From positions 1-64,000 of the forward strand of contig NZ_BMML01000036.1 of assembly GCF_014645815.1 (NCBI RefSeq): 64,000 bases of DNA. Direction: 5' to 3'. The notes beneath the pieces are model-generated. The model had not been told where the DNA came from. It saw nothing but the letters and a program-made list of their open reading frames with translations, and searched no databases. Below, in pieces: positions 40,091 through 48,261 of the stretch. Each line of letters starts with the position of its first letter. The stretch's first letter is position 1. The translations under genes were made by a program, and so were the position numbers. Origin of the DNA: Streptomyces fuscichromogenes (GTDB taxonomy: Bacteria > Actinomycetota > Actinomycetes > Streptomycetales > Streptomycetaceae).

Positions 40091-42897
40091 GACGTCCTCC
40101 GCAGCGACACCAGGTCGGACAGCTCGCGGTCCGTCAGTTCGGTCAGGGCGGACTCGCCGGAGCCCAGGATCGCGTCGGCGAGGGCCCGCTTGGCCTCCAG
40201 CATCTCGGCGATGCGGTCCTCGACGGTGCCCTCGGTGACCAGGCGGTGCACCTGGACCGGCTGGGTCTGGCCGATGCGGTACGCGCGGTCGGTGGCCTGT
40301 TCCTCCACTGCCGGGTTCCACCAGCGGTCGAAGTGGACGACATGGCCGGCGCGGGTGAGGTTGAGGCCGGTGCCCGCGGCCTTCAGGGACAGCACGAGGA
40401 CCGGGGTCGCACCGGCCTGGAAGCGGTCGACCATGCGCTCCCGCTCCGGCACCGGGGTGCCGCCGTGCAGCAGGTCGACCGGGACCGCGCGGGCCTGGAG
40501 GTGCGCGGTGATCATGCGGGCCATGCCGACGTACTGCGTGAAGACGAGGACCGAGCCGTCCTCGGCCAGCACGGTGTCCAACAGCTCGTCGAGCAGGGTG
40601 AGTTTGCCGGAGCGGGCGGCCAGTCCCTCGATGCGGGACTCCTCCTTCAGGTACAGCCCGGGGTGGTCGCAGATCTGCTTGAGGGCGCCGAGGAGCTTGA
40701 GCACCAGGCCGCGGCGCGCGATGCCGTCCGCCGTCTCGATGGCGAGCAGCGACTCACGGACCACCGCCTCGTAGAGCGCGGCCTGTTCGCGGGTGAGCGG
40801 GACGGGGTGGTCGGTCTCCGTCTTGGGCGGGAGTTCGGGGACGATCCCGGGGTCGGACTTCTTGCGGCGCAGCAGGAACGGCCGGACCAGGCGGGCCAGC
40901 CGGGTCACCGCCTCCGCGTCCTCCCCGTTCTCCACGGCGCGGGCGTGCCGGGCGCGGAAGGACTTGAGCGGGCCGAGGAGTCCCGGGGTGGTCCAGTCGA
41001 GGAGGGCCCAGAGTTCGGAGAGGTTGTTCTCCACGGGGGTGCCGGTGAGGGCCACGCGCGCGGGGGTCGGGATGGTGCGCAGCGCCTTGGCGGTGGCCGA
41101 GTAGGGGTTCTTGACGTGCTGTGCCTCGTCCGCGACGACCATGCTCCAGGGCTGTTCGGCGAGCGTGGCCACGGTGGCGCGCATGGTGCCGTACGTGGTG
41201 AGGACGAAGCCGCCGGCGAGGCCCTCCAGGGTGCGGTCGGGGCCGTGGAAGCGGCGGACCGGGACGCCGGGCGCGAACCGGGCGATCTCCCGCTGCCAGT
41301 TGCCGAGCAGCGAGGCCGGGCAGACCACCAGGGTCGGCTCGGTGCGGGCCCGCTTCAGGTGCAGGGCGATGACGGTGATCGTCTTGCCGAGGCCCATGTC
41401 GTCGGCGAGACAGCCGCCGAGGCCGAGGGAGGTCATCAGGTCGAGCCAGGCCAGACCGCGGAGCTGGTAGTCGCGCAGGGTGGCGTGCAGACCGGCGGGC
41501 GGCTCGGCCGGACGGAGGCCGGCCGTGAGGCGGTCGCGCAGGGTCGCGAGGAGGCCGACGGGGACCGCCTCGACCCGCTCGCCGTCCACCTCGGCCTCAC
41601 CGGTGAGCGCCACGGAGAGCGCGTCGACGGGGTCGAGCAGGCCCAGTTCGCGTCTGCGGGCCTTGCGGACGAGGGCGGGGTCGACGAGCACCCAGCGGTC
41701 CCGCAGCCGTACGACAGGGCGGTGGGCCTCGGCGAGGGCGTCCATCTCGGCGTCGCTGAGCGGATCGCCGCCGAGCGCCAGCTGCCAGCGGAACTGGAGC
41801 AGTTCCTCGCTCTCGAAGAAGCCGGTGCCGTCGGTGGCCGAGCCGGGTGCGGTGCGGACCACGGCCGCGGCGGTCAGGTCCTGGGCCAGGTCCCGGGGCC
41901 AGTGCACGGCGACGCCGGCCGCGGCGAGTCTGGTCGCCGCCACGCCGAGCAGCTGTCCCAGTTCCTCCTCGGAGAGCGCGAGCACGTCCGGCACGTCCTG
42001 CTCCGCCAGGCGGTCCAGCGGCGGCCACACCCGCGCGGCCCGGCGCACGGCCAGTGCCGCGTCCACCCGCGCGCGGGGGCCGAAGGCGGCGTCGGAGGTG
42101 CCCGCCCACAGCGCCGCCGCGTCGGTCAGCAGGGTCGGGTCGGCCAGGCTGTGCACCTGGACGATCGCCGCTCCCGCGCGGCGCGCGCCCTCGGCGTCGT
42201 CGAACAGGTCGTACGCCGACAGGTCCAGGCGCAGCGAGATCCGCACGCCCGCGTCCATGCCGGCGGCGACCTCCGCGGCCCACTCGTGGGCGTCGGGCAG
42301 CCGCTGGGGTTCGCGGGCGGCGAAGGGCCGGCCCGAGGTGTACGGGGCGGCCGGGGTGCGGGGCAGGGTGTCGGCGACCGCGTCCAGGAAGGAGCGGATC
42401 AGTGCCTCCGGCCGGGGCAGCAGGAGCGGGCCGGGGCCGGGCAGCGGGACGGCGTGGCCCTCGGCGGGCAGGGCGGCGGCGACCGCGCGCAGGTGGGCGA
42501 TGTCGGCGGGCTCCAGGGGGCCGGCCCGCCAGGCGTCGTGGCCGGCCGGGGTGAGGCCGGGCAGCAGCCGGCCGCGGGCGGCGAGCCGCAGCGCGTGCAG
42601 GGCGGCGGCGCCCCAGCAGGCGGTGGCGGGATGGGCGGCCGGGTCGCGGCGGGCCCGGACGAGCAGCGGAAGGGCGTCGGCGAGCGGCAGGGTGAGCGCG
42701 GGCACCTGCCGGCGGCGGACACCGGTGGTGCCGTGCCGTCGTACGACCGTCAGCTCCTCGGTCGCGGCGGCGGGCAGCGGGTCCCCGTCGGGGTCCCAGA
42801 AGGCGATCCGGCCCTGGCGCGGGAGGTCGGCGGGCAGATAGACCGCCGCGAGGCGCACCGGTACGCCCGGGTCGGCCTCGGCCGTCGTGCCGCTCAT
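40087..42897 (-). CDS. SNF2-family DEAD/DEAH-like helicase
   Basis: A 936-residue ATPase. The N-terminal 450 residues include the SNF2-associated bacterial domain (FFESEELLQFRWQLALGGDP, LRDRWVLVDPALVRKARRR). The helicase core follows: motif I LADDMGLGKTITVIAL (about residue 495), motif II VVADEAQHVKN (about 589), motif III LTGTPVENNLSELWAL, motif V SLKAAGTGLNLTRAGHVVHF and motif VI QATDRAYRIGQTQPVQVHRL. It is a dsDNA translocase rather than a strand-separating helicase. The ATG at 42897 has GGAGG 11 bases upstream; a GTG at 42909 overlaps it. Operon with the SWIM protein gene; probably acts on chromosomal nucleoprotein. Confidence 0.94.
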   Translation of the reverse strand: MSGTTAEADPGVPVRLAAVYLPADLPRQGRIAFWDPDGDPLPAAATEELTVVRRHGTTGVRRRQVPALTLPLADALPLLVRARRDPAAHPATACWGAAALHALRLAARGRLLPGLTPAGHDAWRAGPLEPADIAHLRAVAAALPAEGHAVPLPGPGPLLLPRPEALIRSFLDAVADTLPRTPAAPYTSGRPFAAREPQRLPDAHEWAAEVAAGMDAGVRISLRLDLSAYDLFDDAEGARRAGAAIVQVHSLADPTLLTDAAALWAGTSDAAFGPRARVDAALAVRRAARVWPPLDRLAEQDVPDVLALSEEELGQLLGVAATRLAAAGVAVHWPRDLAQDLTAAAVVRTAPGSATDGTGFFESEELLQFRWQLALGGDPLSDAEMDALAEAHRPVVRLRDRWVLVDPALVRKARRRELGLLDPVDALSVALTGEAEVDGERVEAVPVGLLATLRDRLTAGLRPAEPPAGLHATLRDYQLRGLAWLDLMTSLGLGGCLADDMGLGKTITVIALHLKRARTEPTLVVCPASLLGNWQREIARFAPGVPVRRFHGPDRTLEGLAGGFVLTTYGTMRATVATLAEQPWSMVVADEAQHVKNPYSATAKALRTIPTPARVALTGTPVENNLSELWALLDWTTPGLLGPLKSFRARHARAVENGEDAEAVTRLARLVRPFLLRRKKSDPGIVPELPPKTETDHPVPLTREQAALYEAVVRESLLAIETADGIARRGLVLKLLGALKQICDHPGLYLKEESRIEGLAARSGKLTLLDELLDTVLAEDGSVLVFTQYVGMARMITAHLQARAVPVDLLHGGTPVPERERMVDRFQAGATPVLVLSLKAAGTGLNLTRAGHVVHFDRWWNPAVEEQATDRAYRIGQTQPVQVHRLVTEGTVEDRIAEMLEAKRALADAILGSGESALTELTDRELSDLVSLRRTS

Positions 42898-42967
42898 ACG
42901 TTCTGCCACCTCCCGCCCAGCTGTCGGATCAGACGTCTTCGACTGTACGGGCGGGGTCTGACAACCG

Positions 42968-42988
42968 GCCCCGGCGACCGGCCGGGGC
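42968..42988 (-). terminator. stem-loop after the ROK/membrane-protein operon
   Basis: GCCCCGGC and GCCGGGGC (8 bp) with a 5-base loop, 7 bases downstream of the stop codon of the 42995-43576 gene on the minus strand. Confidence 0.6.
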
Positions 42989-42994
42989 GGCGCC

Positions 42995-43576
42995 TCACGG
43001 AACGGTGCGCGAGACGACGTAGATCATCGGGAAGTTGGGGTCGGCCGTGTTCACGACCACGTCCTGGGTGGGCGCCGGGTTCTTCTGCTTGTGCGTCAGG
43101 CCCGACCAGGTCCCGGGGCCGGTGAACTTCCAGCCGCTGATCTTCTGGTCGCGGGAGCTGATGGTGATGTCGTCCTTCCTGAGCGCGTCCCGGTTGACGC
43201 CCATGCCCTCCAGGAAGCTGTCCAGTCCGGCGCTGTTGGTGCGGAACTGGACGTAGAGACGGCTGGTCTTCCAGTTGTTGGTCTCGTAGTAGGCGATCGT
43301 GTCGGCCGGGTGCGGGACCGGCACCTGGTAGAGGCGTCGCTGCACCTTCGACGGCCAGCCCGCGGTGAGGCCGGTCGCCGAGTACTTGGACTCCTTGTCC
43401 TTGCCGCTGTCGCGGCTCTGGGCGGCGGAGATCACCAGATAGCCGGCCGGCACACCGATGAGCAGCCCGATGATCAGCAGCGTCAGCGCCCGGCGCTTGG
43501 CCTTGTGCCCCGGGGTCTCGGGCGGGCGCCGCGGTTCCTCCGGGGACGCGGCCTGGCGGGGCAGCGCAGCGGTCAT
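42995..43576 (-). CDS. single-pass membrane protein, unknown function
   Basis: A 193-residue protein with a cytoplasmic basic N-terminus, one TM helix (ALTLLIIGLLIGVPAGYLVI, residues about 30-49) and an extracytoplasmic domain of about 140 residues (YQVPVPHPADTIAYYETNNW, RLYVQFRTNSAGLDSFLEGM, WSGLTHKQKNPAPTQDVVVN). No catalytic motif or known family recognised. Its start overlaps the sugar kinase stop by ATGA, so it is co-translated with the ROK kinase; such linked sugar kinase/membrane protein pairs are seen in Streptomyces, but the role is not known. Confidence 0.8.
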   Translation of the reverse strand: MTAALPRQAASPEEPRRPPETPGHKAKRRALTLLIIGLLIGVPAGYLVISAAQSRDSGKDKESKYSATGLTAGWPSKVQRRLYQVPVPHPADTIAYYETNNWKTSRLYVQFRTNSAGLDSFLEGMGVNRDALRKDDITISSRDQKISGWKFTGPGTWSGLTHKQKNPAPTQDVVVNTADPNFPMIYVVSRTVP

Positions 43577-44718
43577 GCGGTGTCCCGGGTACGGCGGGCC
43601 TCCGCGAACCGCTCGTAGCGCTCGTAGCGCTCCACCCGGCGCCGGTTGGCGCGCCGGAACCGGCGGGCGACGAGCCGGGCCAGGTCGGCGGCACCGACCA
43701 TGCCGGCCTCGGGGCCCAGCTGGGCGCGGGCGATCCGGGCTTCGGGGCGGTAGCCGCGGCCGGTCAGCTGGCGCTTGAACGCGTCCCGCGCGGGGCCGAT
43801 CAGCAGGTCGTCGGCGGCGCTGACGCCACCGCCGATCACGAAGCAGGACGGGTCGAGGGCGGCGGCGAGGTTGGCGATGCCGACGCCGAGCCACTGGCCG
43901 ATGTCCTGGAGCAGCTCGATGCACATCGCGTCGCCCTCGCGGGCCAGCTCCGTGATCATCGGGCCGGAGATCTCGTTGATGTTGCCCTTGACGTGCTCGA
44001 TGATCCCGTAGGCCACCGGGGAGTCGGCCGCGGCCAGCTCCTTGGCCTCGCGGACCAGCGCGTTGCCGGAGCTGTACTGCTCCCAGCAGCCGCGGTTGCC
44101 GCACGGGCAGCGGTGGCCGCCGGGCACGACCTGCATATGGCCGAACTCGCCGGCGACGCCGTACTTGCCGCGCTTGACCTGGCCGTCCTCCAGGATGGCG
44201 CCGCCGATGCCGGTACCGAGCGTGATCATGACGAGGTGGTCCTCGCCGCGGCCGGCGCCGAAGCGCCACTCGGCCCAGGCGGCGGCGTTGGCGTCGTTGT
44301 CGACCAGGACGGGCACGGCGAGCCGGCCGGCGAGCCGGTCGCGCAGCGGCTCGTTCCGCCAGGACAGGTGCGGCGCGAACAGCACGCGGTTGCGGTCGGC
44401 GTCGACCCAGCCGGCGGCGCCGATGCCGACGGCGTGCACGTCGTGCCGGTCGGACAGGTCCAGGACCAGTTCGACGATCGTGTCCTCGACGACCTTCGGG
44501 CTCTTGGACTTGTCCGGGGTCTCCGTGCGGAGCTTCTCCAGGATGTTGCCGTCGGCGTCCACGACGCCTGCCATGACCTTGGTGCCGCCGATGTCGATGC
44601 CGACCGTCGGCACGCGCGGGGCCGTCAGGTGGGACCGGCGCTCCCTGGTGCCGACGGTACGCAGGACCGGGGCCCGGCGGGAGCCGATGGGGGCGGTGAG
44701 GTCGCGGTAGGTGCTCAT
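43573..44718 (-). CDS. ROK family glucokinase
   Basis: A 381-residue sugar kinase. After an N-terminal extension of about 38 residues comes TVGIDIGGTKVMAGVVDADG (ATP phosphate loop), VGIGAAGWVDADRNRVLFAP, VDNDANAAAWAEWRFGAGRG (catalytic Asp in DNDANAAA) and MITLGTGIGGAILEDG. The ROK zinc site is CPCGNRGCWEQYSSGNAL, with the His in GEFGHMQVVPGGHR. The C-terminus is Arg-rich with a 9-bp duplicated ERYERYERF tail. It phosphorylates glucose or a related hexose. A copy of the GntR-type motif ATTGTCAGGACATTA lies 143 bases upstream (44861-44875), suggesting control by the neighbouring GntR regulator. Confidence 0.93.
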   Translation of the reverse strand: MSTYRDLTAPIGSRRAPVLRTVGTRERRSHLTAPRVPTVGIDIGGTKVMAGVVDADGNILEKLRTETPDKSKSPKVVEDTIVELVLDLSDRHDVHAVGIGAAGWVDADRNRVLFAPHLSWRNEPLRDRLAGRLAVPVLVDNDANAAAWAEWRFGAGRGEDHLVMITLGTGIGGAILEDGQVKRGKYGVAGEFGHMQVVPGGHRCPCGNRGCWEQYSSGNALVREAKELAAADSPVAYGIIEHVKGNINEISGPMITELAREGDAMCIELLQDIGQWLGVGIANLAAALDPSCFVIGGGVSAADDLLIGPARDAFKRQLTGRGYRPEARIARAQLGPEAGMVGAADLARLVARRFRRANRRRVERYERYERFAEARRTRDTA

Positions 44719-44798
44719 CGGGCTTGATTGTGCCTCACCGTGAGAAAGGGTGCCGTTCGGGGGACATAAGGAGATGCGCGCCGTCGCCGGGTGCCGGT

Positions 44799-44845
44799 GC
44801 GTCGTGGCTGGTCGCACAGTTCCCCGCGCCCCCGGAGGGGCGCCG
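44799..44845 (-). terminator. Streptomyces-type intergenic element with GC-rich hairpin
   Basis: Contains CAGTTCCCCGCGCCCC followed by the hairpin GCGCCCC/GGGGCGC (44826-44832 and 44837-44843). This sequence, preceded by GTGGCTGGTCGC, is an element I know as repeated many times between genes in Streptomyces genomes. Here it sits about 50 bases beyond the GntR stop and can serve as its terminator. Confidence 0.65.
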
Positions 44846-44860
44846 CACAACCCTCGTCAT

Positions 44861-44875
44861 ATTGTCAGGACATTA
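44861..44875. promoter_or_regulatory. candidate GntR operator upstream of the ROK kinase
   Basis: ATTGTCAGGACATTA, 20 bases beyond the GntR stop and 143 bases before the ROK start. It differs at two of 15 positions from the site at 45710-45724. TGTC-N2-GACA is its palindromic core. Confidence 0.55.
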
Positions 44876-44895
44876 GAACCAGAATCTCGGCGCGT

Positions 44896-45660
44896 TCAGG
44901 ACCGTACGAGCAGCTGGAACTCGAAGGAGTACCGGGTCGGGCGGTAGATGTGGTCGCCGAACTCGACGGCGCGGCCGGTGTCGTCGTACGTGGTGCGCTG
45001 CATGGTGAGCAGCGGGGCGCCCTCGGGCTCGGCGAGCCGCTCCGCCTCGGCGGCCGTGGCACCGCGCGCGCCGATGGACTGACGGGCGCTGTGCAGGGTG
45101 ATCCCGGCGGCCCGCATGAGCCGGTACAGGCCGGTCGCCTCCAGCTGGACGGTGTCCAGGTCGAGCAGGCCGGGCGGCAGGTAGTTGGTCAGGTACGCCA
45201 TCGGCTCGCCGTGCGCCAGCCGCAGCCGCTCGATCCGGTGCACCTCGGTGCCCTCGGCCAGCCCGAGCGCGGCCGCGACCTCCGCGGACGCCGGGACGAC
45301 GGTGTTGGCCAGCACCTTCGTCGCGGGGCGCTGGCCTGCCGACTCCAGGTCGTCGTAGAGGCTGCTGAGCTCCAGCGGGCGCTTGACCTGGCTGTGCACG
45401 ACCTGGGTGCCGACACCCCGACGGCGTACGAGCAGGCCCTTGTCCACGAGGGACTGGATGGCCTGGCGGACGGTCGGGCGGGACAGGCCGAGCCGTGCGG
45501 CGAGCTCGATCTCGTTGCCCAGCAGGCTGCCGGGGGTGAGCGAGCCGTGTTCGATGGCCGCCTCCAGCTGCTGGGCGAGCTGGAAGTACAACGGCACCGG
45601 GGAGCTCCGGTCCACACTGAGGTCGAGCGACACGGTCGGGTCCACATCTGGTTTCGGCAC
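44896..45660 (-). CDS. GntR family (HutC/UTRA) regulator
   Basis: A 254-residue regulator. Winged HTH in residues about 20-90 (PVPLYFQLAQQLEAAIEHGS, ELAARLGLSRPTVRQAIQSL, KGLLVRRRGVGTQVV) and a UTRA ligand domain to the end (HRIERLRLAHGEPMAYLTNY, YRLMRAAGITLHSARQSIGA, ARGATAAEAERLAEPEGAPL, DIYRPTRYSFEFQL-like terminus). HutC-type regulators respond to sugar phosphates or small acids. It is divergent from the dehydrogenase at 45764, and the TGTC-GACA palindrome in the shared gap and another before the ROK kinase point to local control of sugar metabolism. Confidence 0.94.
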   Translation of the reverse strand: MPKPDVDPTVSLDLSVDRSSPVPLYFQLAQQLEAAIEHGSLTPGSLLGNEIELAARLGLSRPTVRQAIQSLVDKGLLVRRRGVGTQVVHSQVKRPLELSSLYDDLESAGQRPATKVLANTVVPASAEVAAALGLAEGTEVHRIERLRLAHGEPMAYLTNYLPPGLLDLDTVQLEATGLYRLMRAAGITLHSARQSIGARGATAAEAERLAEPEGAPLLTMQRTTYDDTGRAVEFGDHIYRPTRYSFEFQLLVRS

Positions 45661-45709
45661 GGGCCCGAGCGTATCTCCGTGACGGGTTGACGGGAAGTTG
45701 TGTAGTTCG

Positions 45710-45733
45710 ATTGTCCGGACATACGGATTGACA
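45710..45733 (+). promoter_or_regulatory. GntR operator and promoter of the dehydrogenase
   Basis: ATTGTCCGGACATAC (45710-45724; perfect core TGTCCGGACA) lies 50 bases before the GntR start and immediately upstream of a TTGACA -35 hexamer (45728-45733) for the dehydrogenase. The -10 is not obvious. Confidence 0.6.
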
Positions 45734-45763
45734 GCGCGCGGGCTTCACCAGCACCTTGTTCCC

Positions 45764-46774
45764 ATGCGCATCGGGGTCATCGGGACGGGCCGCATCGGCA
45801 CCATCCACGCGAACACGCTCAGCCGCAATCGCGAGGTCGGATCGCTGATCCTCACGGACGTGGATCCCCGGCGGGCCCAGGATCTGGCGCACCGGCTCGG
45901 CGAGACGGCGGCGCCGGGGACGGACGAGATCTTCCAGTGGGGCGTGGACGCCGTCGTGATCACCGCCGCCACCTCCGCCCATGCCGACCTGATCGGCCGG
46001 GCCGCGCGCTCCGGACTGCCGGTCTTCTGCGAGAAGCCGATCGCCCTCGACCTGCCCGGCACCCTGCACGCCCTGGCGGAGGTGGAGAAGGCCGGGACGG
46101 TCCTCCAGATGGGCTTCCAGCGGCGGTTCGACAAGGGGTACATCGGTGCCCGCGAGGCGGTGCGTTCGGGCCGGCTCGGCCGGCTGCACACGGTACGGGC
46201 GCTGACCTCCGACCAGTCCCCGCCCCCGCCGGAGTGGCTGCCGCTGTCCGGCGGGCTGTTCCGGGACACGCTGATCCACGACTTCGACGTACTGCGCTGG
46301 GTGACCGGCCGCGAGGTCGTGGACGTGTACGCGACCGGCTCGGACGCGGGGCCCGCGATGTTCCGCGAGGCCGGTGACGTGGACACGGGCGCGGCGGTGC
46401 TCACCCTGGACGACGGCACGCTGGCCACGGCCACCGCGGCCCGGCTGAACGGCGCCGGCTACGACGTGCGGATGGAGCTGTCCGGCGAACGGGACACCGT
46501 CGTGGTGGGCCTGGACGACCGTACGCCGGTGGCCTCGACCGAGCCGACCGGGCCACCGCCCGCGGACAAGCCGTGGCCCGGCTTCCTGGAGCGGTTCGGG
46601 CCCGCCTACGAGGCCGAGCTGTGCGCCTTCGTGGACGTGGTGCGGGGCCAGCTGACCAACCCCTGCGACGGGCGCGAGGCACTCCAGGCGCTGCGGATCG
46701 CGGAGGCCTGCGAGATCTCCCGGCACGAGCGCAGACCGGTGGCGCTCGCGGAGATCCCGGACCGCCTGGCCTGA
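45764..46774 (+). CDS. Gfo/Idh/MocA family oxidoreductase (inositol 2-dehydrogenase-like)
   Basis: A 336-residue NAD(P)-dependent dehydrogenase: GVIGTGRIGTIHANTLSRNR (Rossmann GxGxxG), GLPVFCEKPIALDLPGTLHA (EKP motif with catalytic Lys), MGFQRRFDKGYIGAREAV, and GLFRDTLIHDFDVLRWVTGR (D-x3-H catalytic pair). These are the features of inositol/sugar dehydrogenases. The ATG at 45764 immediately precedes the first strand. It is divergent from the GntR regulator and probably induced by its own sugar or inositol substrate; with the ROK kinase it may form a small carbohydrate regulon. Confidence 0.93.
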   Translation: MRIGVIGTGRIGTIHANTLSRNREVGSLILTDVDPRRAQDLAHRLGETAAPGTDEIFQWGVDAVVITAATSAHADLIGRAARSGLPVFCEKPIALDLPGTLHALAEVEKAGTVLQMGFQRRFDKGYIGAREAVRSGRLGRLHTVRALTSDQSPPPPEWLPLSGGLFRDTLIHDFDVLRWVTGREVVDVYATGSDAGPAMFREAGDVDTGAAVLTLDDGTLATATAARLNGAGYDVRMELSGERDTVVVGLDDRTPVASTEPTGPPPADKPWPGFLERFGPAYEAELCAFVDVVRGQLTNPCDGREALQALRIAEACEISRHERRPVALAEIPDRLA

Positions 46775-46939
46775 CCGGCAGCGGCCACCGGCACACCGGG
46801 AGGCCGCGGCCCCTCGCATCACCGCTCACGGCCGACGGATCCGCACCGGACCGGCCCGCGACACCTACCTCGGCGCGGGCTCGGTCGCCAGGTTAACTTC
46901 CCGAAAACTTAACGGACTTGGCGGGAAATTCTTCAGACT

Positions 46940-46967
46940 TGTCATTGACATGCCATCGTCTACGCGC
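46940..46967 (+). promoter_or_regulatory. promoter with palindromic -35 region of the RNase gene
   Basis: TTGACA (46945-46950) forms half of the perfect palindrome TGTCA-T-TGACA (46940-46950). It is followed by TACGCG (46961-46966) and the start codon at 46982. The combination suggests a regulated promoter for a secreted enzyme. Confidence 0.5.
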
Positions 46968-46981
46968 GTCATCATGGAGCC

Positions 46982-47377
46982 ATGAGATTCCCCCCACGAA
47001 TCACCCGCATCGGCGCCGCGGGCGCCCTGCTGTCCGCCCTCCTCGTCGGCGGTACCGTCACCGCCGCCACCGCGGACGCCGCCGCCACCTCGGTCGGGAG
47101 TATCTGCTACAGCGATCTGCCGTCGCAGGCCTACGACACACTCGACCTGATCGCGTCGGACGGCCCGTTCCCGTACTCGCAGGACGGGACCGTCTTCCGC
47201 AACTCGGAGGGCGTCCTGCCCAGTGAGCCGTCCGGCTACTACCACGAGTACACCGTGAAGACCCCGGGCTCCTCCACGCGCGGTGCGCGCCGCATCGTCA
47301 CGGGCGAGGAGTACGAGGAGGACTACTACACCTCCGACCACTACGTCACGTTCGACCTCATCGACTTCGGCTGCTGA
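46982..47377 (+). CDS. secreted guanyl-specific ribonuclease, RNase Sa family
   Basis: A 131-residue precursor. Signal peptide about residues 1-35 (GAAGALLSALLVGGTVTAAT, cleavage near ADAAA). The mature 96 residues align with Streptomyces RNase Sa without gaps (an offset of 35): SDLPSQAYDTLDLIASDGPF, YSQDGTVFRNSEGVLP, GYYHEYTVKTPGSSTRGARR, EDYYTSDHYVTFDLIDFGC. Catalytic Glu89, Arg100, Arg104 and His120 correspond to RNase Sa Glu54, Arg65, Arg69 and His85. Cys42 and Cys131 correspond to the Cys7-Cys96 disulfide. It cleaves RNA after G outside the cell. No barstar-like inhibitor gene is adjacent; a hairpin follows. Confidence 0.96.
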   Translation: MRFPPRITRIGAAGALLSALLVGGTVTAATADAAATSVGSICYSDLPSQAYDTLDLIASDGPFPYSQDGTVFRNSEGVLPSEPSGYYHEYTVKTPGSSTRGARRIVTGEEYEEDYYTSDHYVTFDLIDFGC

Positions 47378-47448
47378 GTCACCCGTCGATCGATCCGAGG
47401 AACAGTGCGGTCCGCTGGAGGCCTGCCCCCTGATCGGCCGGCCTTCCC

Positions 47449-47474
47449 GCCCCTCGCCCCCCACGGCGAGGGGC
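47449..47474 (+). terminator. terminator of the RNase gene
   Basis: GCCCCTCGCC and GGCGAGGGGC (10 bp perfect) with a 6-base loop, 72 bases after the RNase stop codon. Confidence 0.7.
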
Positions 47475-47548
47475 ACGGACGTCCTCATCGCCTCGGCCCG
47501 TGCTGGAGTCCATGAAATTGCCGGAGGGGCAAGGGCGTTGATCCCTTC

Positions 47549-48007
47549 ATGACTCGACGCCCGGCGCCTCGCCCACTGTCCGACGAAGCCCTTTCAGGCC
47601 TGCTCGGCCGACAGCGGTTCGGCACGCTCGCCACCGTCAGGCGCAGCGGCCACCCCCATCTGACAACCATGGCGTACAGCTGGGACCCCGAAGCCCGCAT
47701 CGTACGGTTCTCGACCACGGCCGACCGGGTCAAAGTCCGGCACCTGCGGCACAATCCACGTGCGGCGCTGCACGTGACGGGCGGTGACGTGTGGTCGTTC
47801 GCCGTCGCCGAAGGAGAGACCGTGGTCTCCGAAAGCACGACGGTCCCCGGGGACGCGGTCGGGCGGGAACTGCTCGCGATGATCCCGATCGCCGCGAGGC
47901 CCGATGACGAGGCCGCGTTCCTGGAGGAGTTGGCCGCCGAGCGCCGGGTGGTCATCCGGCTGAAGGTGGACCGGCTGTACGGCACGGTGCTCGACGTCGA
48001 CGGCTAG
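47549..48007 (+). CDS. PPOX-class F420-dependent oxidoreductase
   Basis: A 152-residue split-barrel flavin/deazaflavin protein of the pyridoxamine 5'-phosphate oxidase family: RFGTLATVRRSGHPHLTTMA, YSWDPEARIVRFSTTADRVK, VRHLRHNPRAALHVTG, and VIRLKVDRLYGTVLDVDG at the end. The R-x-K-V-RHL-NPRAAL block is typical of the actinobacterial F420-binding group. Cytoplasmic redox enzyme; substrate unknown. No strong Shine-Dalgarno lies just before the ATG; GGAGGGG is about 20 bases upstream, so start use or leaderless initiation is uncertain. Confidence 0.88.
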   Translation: MTRRPAPRPLSDEALSGLLGRQRFGTLATVRRSGHPHLTTMAYSWDPEARIVRFSTTADRVKVRHLRHNPRAALHVTGGDVWSFAVAEGETVVSESTTVPGDAVGRELLAMIPIAARPDDEAAFLEELAAERRVVIRLKVDRLYGTVLDVDG

Positions 48008-48261
48008 GACATGCCGGGTCCGTACGGGCCACAGCGGCGCCGCCCGCATCCTTCGGACCTTGGCGGAAACACGTTGATGATCAATATCAAATGTCCGCAC
48101 TCTTGCACTTTGGGAAGCTTCTCTGCATGTCGCTTTACTGCCATGCATTTTGGTGAGGGAGTCCTTCTGTCGCGGTAGGCCCCCTGCGGAGTTCACGCTG
48201 TACATCGTTGCGACATCGCGGCCGCTATACGGCCATAGACAACGAGTACAGGAGAACTGGG
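48008..48261. promoter_or_regulatory. AT-rich regulatory region before the small peptide gene
   Basis: Unusually AT-rich for this window. It contains the perfect palindrome TTGATGATCAA (48074-48084) extended by TATCAA, a TTGCAC hexamer (about 48103-48108) and two TGCATG-type motifs. This much AT-rich sequence suggests a regulated promoter serving the peptide gene at 48262. No gene seen inside. Confidence 0.45.

Noticed and set aside
40246..43125. 959-codon plus-strand open frame opposite SNF2
   Set aside because: Shadow of the minus-strand helicase, which carries all helicase motifs.
42995..44269. 424-codon minus-strand frame as a single gene
   Set aside because: Its 5' two thirds lie over the ROK kinase, which has clear motifs in another frame; only the part from 43576 has a start with ATGA coupling and a TM helix.
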